This document shows positions 1-4,982 of a stretch of 6,556 bases of DNA, one piece after another. Position numbers and translations under genes: made by a program. Location: contig CAZAON010000084.1 of assembly GCA_964486655.1 (NCBI GenBank), forward strand, positions 1-6,556, read 5' to 3'. Under the pieces are notes generated by a model. That model saw only the letters and a list, made by a program, of their open reading frames with translations, was not told the DNA's origin and did no database searches. Origin of the DNA: JADKIH01 sp964486655 (GTDB taxonomy: Bacteria; Bacteroidota; Bacteroidia; AKYH767-A; 2013-40CM-41-45). Within the stretch, counting starts at the first letter, position 1, and every line of letters begins with the position of its first letter.

Positions 1-1
1 T

Positions 2-484
2 TCAGGAAAATCAACCATAGCAACAGAACTAATTGCCAATTTTGAAAAGCACAATGTGTCCTATGTTTTGCTTGATGGTGACCAGATCCGACAAGTAATT
101 AAAGAAACAGGTTATGATTACCATTCGCGGCGGAAACACAATCTGAATGTTGCTTATATGGCTTCATTATTCGAAAGCCAGGGGAATGTTGTAATTGTTA
201 CGCTGATATCTCCTTATAGTGATGTCAGAAATGAATGCAGGAATATTTGTACAAATTTTATTGAAGTGTATGTGGATACTCCTTTGGAAATTTGTGAAAA
301 ACGTGATGTAAAAGGGTTATATAAAAGAGCCAGGAACGGAGAGATCATAAATTTTACGGGAATTTCACAGCCTTATGAAATTTCTGAAAAAAGGGAAATC
401 ACAATTCATACTCCTTCTGAAACTCCTGAAACAAGTGCAAAAATTATTTTTCAATTTCTTCGAAAAACAAAAAAGCTGGTTTAG
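2..484 (+). CDS. cysC: Adenylylsulfate kinase (CysC)-like P-loop kinase, 5' partial
   Basis: The frame is open from the left edge, so the start lies outside the window; 160 residues are visible. They begin with SGKST, the end of a Walker A loop (expected GxxGSGKST). LLDGD(QIR) follows at about residues 22-29, then ISPYSDVR, EVYVDTPLEICEKRD, and the block KGLYKRARNGEI..FTG...PYE. In APS kinases that last block forms the lid and substrate-binding region, so the fold assignment is firm. The family reaction is ATP + adenylyl sulfate -> ADP + PAPS, in the cytoplasm, feeding sulfate assimilation or sulfation. One difference is visible: the family's usual DRxENIRR motif reads SRRKHNLNVA here, keeping an Arg and the Asn but losing the paired arginines. 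Substrate or kinetics could therefore differ. Upstream partners (such as cysD/cysN or a sulfotransferase) cannot be seen. The downstream psuK is 90 bp away and probably a separate unit. The symbol marks family, not proven function. Confidence 0.85.
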   Translation, partial: SGKSTIATELIANFEKHNVSYVLLDGDQIRQVIKETGYDYHSRRKHNLNVAYMASLFESQGNVVIVTLISPYSDVRNECRNICTNFIEVYVDTPLEICEKRDVKGLYKRARNGEIINFTGISQPYEISEKREITIHTPSETPETSAKIIFQFLRKTKKLV

Positions 485-574
485 AGATTTCTTGCCAATT
501 TTATTTAGTCCGGCTTTTCATGCCTTAAAACAAACAGCATTTCCGGGAAAAACGGAATTCGTACTTTTCCGAAC

Positions 575-1495
575 ATGAATAAAATTATTTGCATCGGTGG
601 TGCGCTAATTGATGAAACGTACAGTTGTTTGGAATTACCACTGCCGGGAACTTCAAATCCCTCTTCTTATCATCGTTCTGCCGGAGGAGTTTCACAAAAC
701 GTAGCTCATCATCTGGCTAAATTAGGCAATGATGTAGAGTTGATTACCCATTTGGGAAATGACTCTGATGGTAACTGGCTTTCTGAACATTGTAAAAACG
801 CCGGCATCAGTATCAGTCATTCGGTTATTAATAATGATCCAACAGGGCGATACGTAGCCATCATTGGTCCCGACGGCAACTTGTTTACGGGAGCCGCCGC
901 AATGAATTTTGAATCCGCAATTACTGCAGATTTTTTAAAAAGCAAAACAGATATTTTAAAACCCGCTTCACTCATACAGACCGATTGCAATCTTAATTCG
1001 GAGGCGATTGAATGGATAATTAATTTCGGCCGGGAGTTTGGAGTTCCTGTTGTCATAGAACCGGTTTCAGTCAGTAAAGCAAAAAAATTAAAAAGCGCCG
1101 ACCTTAGAGATGTACTAATGCTGACGCCTAACATTGATGAACTTCTGTCGGTTTCAGATATACCCGGGATACAAGAAAGTATAAACTCAATTCTTAACAG
1201 AGGTGTTCGATATTTATGGCTGCGTAAAGGCCGTGAAGGATCGGAATTAATTTCACGAAAAGAAACACTATTTCAACCGGCATCTGAAATTGAAATTGTA
1301 AATGTAACAGGAGCCGGCGACGCCGCTCTGGCGGGGTGGATTTTCTATTTTCTCGAAGGCAAATCTATTGCTGAATGCATGAATGCAGGTCAGGCAATGG
1401 CCGAACTGGTTTTGTCTTCAAAAGACGGGTCCATAAATAATTTAAACAGTAAACTGCTTAAAGAAAAAGTTGAACTTCTAAATTCAATCAGTTAA
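575..1495 (+). CDS. psuK: PfkB-family carbohydrate kinase, probable pseudouridine kinase
   Basis: This 306-residue protein has the normal length for a ribokinase/PfkB-fold kinase. The N-terminus CIGGALIDE is the first strand and sugar-binding Asp region. SNP at about 27-29 and SAGGVSQNVAHHLAKLG (35-51) match PfkB signature 1, with G37, G38 and N42. Near the C-terminus, NVTGAGDAALAG (from 243) is signature 2, with anion-hole GAG and catalytic base D249. Family membership alone does not fix the substrate. The psuG gene starts only 29 bp downstream, which makes pseudouridine the likely substrate: pseudouridine + ATP -> pseudouridine 5'-phosphate + ADP, in the cytoplasm. The ATG at 575 is chosen because it sits immediately before the conserved first strand. 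No clear Shine-Dalgarno precedes it, as is usual in Bacteroidota. A nucleoside or sugar kinase of other specificity remains possible but is less likely. Confidence 0.88.
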   Translation: MNKIICIGGALIDETYSCLELPLPGTSNPSSYHRSAGGVSQNVAHHLAKLGNDVELITHLGNDSDGNWLSEHCKNAGISISHSVINNDPTGRYVAIIGPDGNLFTGAAAMNFESAITADFLKSKTDILKPASLIQTDCNLNSEAIEWIINFGREFGVPVVIEPVSVSKAKKLKSADLRDVLMLTPNIDELLSVSDIPGIQESINSILNRGVRYLWLRKGREGSELISRKETLFQPASEIEIVNVTGAGDAALAGWIFYFLEGKSIAECMNAGQAMAELVLSSKDGSINNLNSKLLKEKVELLNSIS

Positions 1496-1524
1496 TTGTT
1501 TTTCATTTACATGTAATCTATCAT

Positions 1525-2436
1525 ATGACGAATCTTCAAAAATATCTCCACATCCAGCCCGAAGTAGAGGAAGCAATAAGACTTGGCAAACCCGTTGTAG
1601 CGCTTGAATCGACAATCATTGCACATGGAATGCCATATCCGATGAATGTACAGACCGCAATTGAAGTTGAAAAAATTATCCGCTCAAACGGAGCCATCCC
1701 CGCAACGATCGCAATACTTAACGGGAAAATATGCGTTGGATTAGATGCAGGTCAACTTGAAGATCTCGGCAATCAAAAAGATGTATGGAAAGTAAGTATC
1801 CGCGACATGGCTTATGTCATTAGCAATAAAATTCCCGGCGCAACAACAGTGGCTGCAACAATGCGAATTGCTCATTGGGCGGGAATTAAAATTTTTGTTA
1901 CGGGCGGAATCGGAGGCGTGCATCGTGAAGGCACCTCAACAATGGACATTTCTGCCGACCTCGAAGAAATGGCTCATACTCCTGTGGCAATTGTTTCTGC
2001 CGGAGTAAAATCAATACTTGATATCGGATTAACTCTGGAATACCTGGAGACAAAAGGAGTTCCTGTAATAACCTTTGGCTCAGATGAGTTCCCAAGTTTT
2101 TATTCAAGGCAGAGCGGATTTCGCTCGCCGATCCGGATAAATACGCCGGAATCAATTGGCGCAGTCATTCGTGTAACCAATGAACTGGGACTTTCACAAT
2201 CCTGTTTAATTGCGAATCCTATTCCCGAAGATCTTGAAATACCGTTTAGCAAAATGGAAACATTCATAATTGATTCCCTTGACCTGGCAAATAAAAATAA
2301 GATCACCGGAAAAAACATTACTCCTTTTTTACTGAAAACCATTTCAGAAAAAACCGGTGGAGAAAGTCTTAAAGCTAATATTGAATTGGTAAAGAATAAT
2401 GCGAAACTGGGAGCGCTAATCGCAAATCATATTTAA
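1525..2436 (+). CDS. psuG: Pseudouridine-5'-phosphate glycosidase
   Basis: PsuG breaks the C-C glycosidic bond of pseudouridine 5'-phosphate, giving uracil and ribose 5-phosphate (studied in E. coli as reversible and Mn-dependent). The 303-residue protein is full length. The hallmark ALESTIIAHGMPYP begins at residue 26, with the active-site Glu at E28. K89 in KVSIRD matches the Schiff-base lysine (E. coli K93). T126 in TGGIGGVHR, the metal-site Asp D145, K162 and N285 all fall at a constant offset of 4 from E. coli T130, D149, K166 and N289. Every catalytic residue I can place is therefore present. The start follows psuK by 29 bp, so the two are very probably co-transcribed. No ribosome-binding site is recognisable in that gap. 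I see no pseudouridine transporter (psuT-like) downstream: the next gene is on the other strand, so uptake or nucleoside supply must come from elsewhere. Confidence 0.96.
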   Translation: MTNLQKYLHIQPEVEEAIRLGKPVVALESTIIAHGMPYPMNVQTAIEVEKIIRSNGAIPATIAILNGKICVGLDAGQLEDLGNQKDVWKVSIRDMAYVISNKIPGATTVAATMRIAHWAGIKIFVTGGIGGVHREGTSTMDISADLEEMAHTPVAIVSAGVKSILDIGLTLEYLETKGVPVITFGSDEFPSFYSRQSGFRSPIRINTPESIGAVIRVTNELGLSQSCLIANPIPEDLEIPFSKMETFIIDSLDLANKNKITGKNITPFLLKTISEKTGGESLKANIELVKNNAKLGALIANHI

Positions 2437-2533
2437 CAGGACATTTATTGAGCTTTCTTTCATTGAACATTCTATTTCAACTTTTGTATTTATAAAAAGA
2501 ATGACTTACATATTACGTTTGATTTAGAACCAT

Positions 2534-2564
2534 AAAAAAAGCATCTGACACTCATCAGATGCTT
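2534..2564 (-). terminator. Rho-independent terminator of the small exported-protein gene
   Basis: A perfect 10-bp stem pairs AAGCATCTGA (2539-2548) with TCAGATGCTT (2555-2564) around a 6-nt loop. On the minus strand the stem is followed by seven T (A-run 2534-2540 on the + strand), the classic intrinsic terminator layout. It lies about 64 bp past the stop of the minus-strand gene ending at 2628. In the + direction the hairpin is followed by AATAAATACT, with no U-tract, so it should not act efficiently on psuG transcripts. Confidence 0.85.
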
Positions 2565-2627
2565 AATAAATACTAACAAAAACAATGGAACTGTTGAAAC
2601 TGATATTTTCAGGTTAATCTGACAGAA

Positions 2628-3044
2628 TCACTTATTACCGGGGACTACTTTATCATCTTTGTGATCCTTGTGTTCACTATGATCCTTGTGTTCGCCCTGC
2701 TCTTTATGATCATGCTTTTTTGATTTCTTCTCCTTCTTTTCTTTCTTTTCCTTTTTATCGTTCTGATGTTTGCCTGATTCAGAAACTTCCTTCTTCACAG
2801 GCGGATGAGTGGAAGTTGATGCCGGAACCGCAGTTGGTGGCGCGGGCTTCGCTGAACTTTTACTGTTGGTTTTACCTTCAGCATGTGCCGGTGCTGATGC
2901 GGGAGGAGCCGGAGAAATTACAGCCTTGTCCTTTGTATGCGCAGGCTGCGTTGAAGGAGACTGACTTACTTGCGCAAAAAGGCTTGTTCCAAAAGCCGAA
3001 AGCGCCAAACAAAAAATTATCTTTTTCATTTTTTTAATTTTCAT
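2628..3044 (-). CDS. Small exported Lys/His-rich low-complexity protein, unknown function
   Basis: The family is not recognised. The 138-residue product starts with a basic n-region and a hydrophobic core (IIFCLALSAFGTSLFA), with probable signal peptidase I cleavage after FAQ at about residue 25. The mature part has three zones. Residues 42-83 are a Pro/Ala/Ser/Thr linker with an imperfect 9-residue repeat (PAPPASAPA at 45, PAPPTAVPA at 67). Residues 84-110 are mostly Lys and Glu (KKEKKEKKEKK). Residues 111-132 are His/Asp/Lys-rich with repeated EHKDH. It is probably disordered and periplasmic or surface-exposed. The His/Asp tail could bind divalent metal and the Lys zone could bind polyanions, but both are inference. 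A second ATG at 3029 (MKKIIFCL) is an equally good or better start, because it follows an A-rich leader. Signal peptide, matching terminator and domain-like zoning argue that this is a real gene rather than a chance frame. Confidence 0.75.
   Translation of the reverse strand: MKIKKMKKIIFCLALSAFGTSLFAQVSQSPSTQPAHTKDKAVISPAPPASAPAHAEGKTNSKSSAKPAPPTAVPASTSTHPPVKKEVSESGKHQNDKKEKKEKKEKKSKKHDHKEQGEHKDHSEHKDHKDDKVVPGNK
2662..2697 (-). repeat. 18-bp tandem repeat coding for HKDH units
   Basis: The 13-mer GATCCTTGTGTTC occurs at 2663-2675 and 2681-2693, exactly 18 bp apart, inside the gene for the Lys/His-rich protein. The period is six codons, so copy-number change would keep the frame. It encodes the repeated EHKDH units near the C-terminus. 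Confidence 0.7.
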
Positions 3045-3223
3045 TCAAAGGTGTAAGCAAAGCCATGAGTAAATTGTGAAGTATCAGCCCGAATAAAATG
3101 ATCGCAGGATGAAGTCAGGGTCGTGAAAAAAATCCGTCGCAAGTAATATTATAATAACCGGCTATTACAAATAAAAACTCCTCATAAAACTTATTTGCAG
3201 GCGGCAACCGGCTTAAAGATTTT

Positions 3224-3244
3224 CCTGATTTTTCTTGAATCAGG
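3224..3244. repeat. Short perfect hairpin
   Basis: CCTGATT (3224-3230) and AATCAGG (3238-3244) form a 7-bp perfect stem with a 7-nt loop. Neither strand shows a following U-run, so it is not an intrinsic terminator. It could be part of a structured leader or simply fortuitous. Confidence 0.5.
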
Positions 3245-3290
3245 GTTAATTGGTAAGTTATATTAAAAGAAATTTGAAATGCAAATAAAC

Positions 3291-3375
3291 TTTGCCGGGC
3301 AAAATTCCATCTTTGAAATTGGCTCAAATGCCCGGAAACCCTGTATTTATTGGGGTTTGAGCACCTTTTGAGCAC
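3291..3375. repeat. Cluster of overlapping inverted and direct repeats
   Basis: Three inverted pairs are interleaved: CCGGGCA (3295-3301) with TGCCCGG (3329-3335); AAACCC (3336-3341) with GGGTTT (3353-3358); GCTCAAA (3322-3328) with TTTGAGC (3356-3362). TTTGAGCAC then occurs as a direct repeat at 3356-3364 and 3367-3375 with an 11-bp period, about one helical turn. Some pairings exclude others. The cluster could be an RNA structure, a protein-binding site array or a remnant of a small repeated element. Confidence 0.5.
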
Positions 3376-3466
3376 TAATAATTTCTGATTGAAAAATGAA
3401 GTCGTAAAGAAAAAATTGCGTGATGGCTTTCTTTCACACTACATTTACGTTGAATTCAAAAAAAAC

Positions 3467-3510
3467 AATATTTGGCTTTTAAAATTTTTTGGTAAACCCA
3501 ACCAAATATT
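3467..3510. repeat. 9-bp inverted repeat upstream of the T9SS cargo gene
   Basis: AATATTTGG (3467-3475) and CCAAATATT (3502-3510) are perfect inverted copies 26 bp apart. A smaller stem, TTTGGT (3488-3493) with ACCAAA (3501-3506), shares the right arm, so only one of the two can form in RNA. The repeat lies 78 bp before the start codon of the secreted protein. It could be an operator with two half-sites or a leader structure. No factor can be named. Confidence 0.5.
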
Positions 3511-3588
3511 AAGCAGATCCTTCTTAAAGAATATAATGAACAATAAATAGTACCACTCTCTCTGCATCAACACAATCTACAAACAATC

Positions 3589-4881
3589 ATGATCAAAAAA
3601 TTATTATTAAGCGTCTTTCTTTTAGGAGGATTGGTATTATTTACCTCCTCTCAGTTAAGTGACAACGGTAAAGCGGGTAAAACAAATGCACCCGGGGAAA
3701 CTACATGCGTAAACAGCTGTCATAATTCTTATGCCCTTAATGCCGGACCTGGTTCGATAACAATGACGGCAGCCGGAATGCCTTCTTTCGCTTATACTCC
3801 GGGACAAGCGTATGATATTACAATTACTGTTGCTCAAACAGGCTTTGGGATGTTCGGTATTGGAGTTGAAGCTCTTCTTGCTTCCGGCGCGAATGGCGGT
3901 AGCTTTACAATTACCGATGCGGCCTCAACACGAATCAGAACCATAACGGTAAGTGGCAATGTCAGAAATAACGTTACACATCAGCTGAACGGCGGACTTG
4001 GAACTAATTCGAAAGCCTTTAATTTCAAATGGACAGCGCCTGCCGCTGGATCGGGAAATGTTACTTTCTATTTCTCAGGTGTTGCAGCGAATGGCACTGG
4101 AAATGAAAATGGCGATTATGTATACAATTCATCACAGGTTGTTACTGAAGCTTGTGCTGCCCCGGCTCAACCGAATACAATCTCCGGAACACCGGATGTT
4201 TGCCAGGGCTCTTCAAGCCAGTATTCAATAGCTCCCGTAGCCGGAGCGACCTCTTATACATGGACATTGCCTTCGGGATGGACCGGAACATCAACAACTG
4301 AAACTATAACTGCAACTGCAGGAGCAACTACAGGTGACATTACTGTTACAGCAAACAATACCTGCGGATCAAGTCAGGCACAGACATTAACCGTTACCGG
4401 AAACGCATCACCAACTCCTGTAATAAACATTATTAATTCGGCAGTCGATACTTTATATTGCAGTACAGCCTGGGCTTGTCAATGGTATTTGAATGGCAAC
4501 ATGATTTCAGGCGCTAACATTAGTTCTTATGTGCCCACTCAAAATGGTACTTACACAATTAGTGTAACAGATCAGAATGGTTGCTCGGGCACCTCTACTG
4601 ATTTTAATTACATCACATTAGGAATTTCACAATCACATAACGGAAAACAAATAGCAGTTTACCCTGCTCCAGCTTCTGATTATATATTTGTTTCGGCTCC
4701 TGCAGAATATGTAAATCAGGAAATATCTATTATGGATGTTAAAGGAAGAATTGTAAACAGCGCAATTGTAACTGATCTGAATACAAAGATTGATCTTTCA
4801 GGAATTGCCGAAGGACTTTACTTCGCGGTTATTGGAAACGACAACAATAAATCAGTTACCAGATTCTTCATTACACGATAA
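3589..4881 (+). CDS. Secreted T9SS cargo: anchor-V/reeler-like, PKD-like, Ig-like and sorting domains
   Basis: This 430-residue protein begins with a signal peptide (KKLLLSVFLLGGLVLF, cleavage near residue 21). Residues about 25-183 match the reeler-like 'choice-of-anchor V' type: a GKTNAPGETTC...CH entry, YTPGQAYDITITV, GFGMFGIGVEAL, a central VTHQ, a KWTAPAAGSGNVTFYFSG strand, then NENGDYVY. In the family the Cys-His entry usually looks like CxxCH; here it is C40-VNS-C44-H45. Residues about 187-271 form a PKD-like domain (CQGSSSQYSI, TSYTWTLPSGW, GDITVTANNTCG). Residues 272-343 resemble an Ig-like module (CQWYLNGNMISGA, NGTYTISVTDQNGC). The last ~80 residues are a type A T9SS sorting domain with VYPAPASDYIFV, DVKGRIV and LSGIAEGLYFAVI. 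It should be exported by Sec, passed through T9SS, and released or anchored at the cell surface. Ligand and role are unknown. The start is set by the signal peptide and the A-rich leader. Confidence 0.9.
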   Translation: MIKKLLLSVFLLGGLVLFTSSQLSDNGKAGKTNAPGETTCVNSCHNSYALNAGPGSITMTAAGMPSFAYTPGQAYDITITVAQTGFGMFGIGVEALLASGANGGSFTITDAASTRIRTITVSGNVRNNVTHQLNGGLGTNSKAFNFKWTAPAAGSGNVTFYFSGVAANGTGNENGDYVYNSSQVVTEACAAPAQPNTISGTPDVCQGSSSQYSIAPVAGATSYTWTLPSGWTGTSTTETITATAGATTGDITVTANNTCGSSQAQTLTVTGNASPTPVINIINSAVDTLYCSTAWACQWYLNGNMISGANISSYVPTQNGTYTISVTDQNGCSGTSTDFNYITLGISQSHNGKQIAVYPAPASDYIFVSAPAEYVNQEISIMDVKGRIVNSAIVTDLNTKIDLSGIAEGLYFAVIGNDNNKSVTRFFITR

Positions 4882-4895
4882 CCAAAAATTACAAT

Positions 4896-4929
4896 AAAAA
4901 AAAGCTGTCCGGCGGGACAGCTTTTTTTT
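4896..4929. terminator. Strong bidirectional intrinsic terminator
   Basis: GCTGTCC (4904-4910) pairs with GGACAGC (4915-4921) around a GGCG tetraloop. The stem is extended by eight A on the left (4896-4903) and eight T on the right (4922-4929), giving a U-tract in both directions. It lies between two convergent genes, 14 bp after the stop of the T9SS cargo gene and 53 bp past the stop of the minus-strand helicase, and can end both transcripts. Confidence 0.95.
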
Positions 4930-4982
4930 GCTCTTAAAATTTCACAGCTTATTCAATTCAAATATGTAGTTGGCCGGCCATA

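Larger units (their letters stand above)
3045..3588. other. 544-bp intergenic region with short repeats, no convincing gene
   Basis: This AT-rich stretch separates two divergently transcribed genes for exported proteins, so it must hold their promoters. I found no perfect Bacteroidota TAnnTTTG -7 box at a sensible place for either gene. The nearest are TGGCTTTG on the minus strand (3058-3065) and AATATTTG on the + strand (3467-3474), each with one mismatch and no well-spaced -33 TTG. The middle part, about 3224-3375, is dense in inverted and direct repeats listed separately. A GTG-started minus frame at 3115-3375 is open for 86 codons but shows no domain or signal. No tRNA, rRNA or known riboswitch is recognisable. 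Confidence 0.7.

Noticed and set aside
541..571. TTCCG - CGGAA - TTCCG alternating 5-bp stems just before psuK, suggesting a riboswitch-like leader
   Set aside because: Stems of 5 bp are too short to be persuasive, and no known riboswitch core is visible.
2463..2490. TTGAA/TTCAA hairpin followed by CTTTTGTATTT as a psuG terminator
   Set aside because: The stem is only 5 A/T-rich base pairs and the T-run is broken. It is possible but not supportable.
2720..3037. Plus-strand open frame opposite the Lys/His-rich gene
   Set aside because: It is the antisense shadow of biased Lys/Pro/Ala codons, with no start context or recognisable protein features. The minus-strand reading has a signal peptide and terminator.
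3042..3065. Minus-strand promoter for the Lys/His-rich gene from TGGCTTTG or TACACCTTTG
   Set aside because: One has a mismatch in the -7 box and the other has wrong internal spacing. Neither has a -33 TTG at the right distance.
3115..3375. Minus-strand 86-codon open frame as a protein-coding gene
   Set aside because: It has a GTG start, no ribosome site, no signal peptide or domain, and is full of repeats. It is kept only as part of the intergenic-repeat finding.
4971..4980. TGGCCGGCCA 10-bp palindrome next to the helicase stop codon
   Set aside because: It is a GC-rich palindrome in AT-rich DNA, but isolated, with no second copy or associated element. It is most likely chance.
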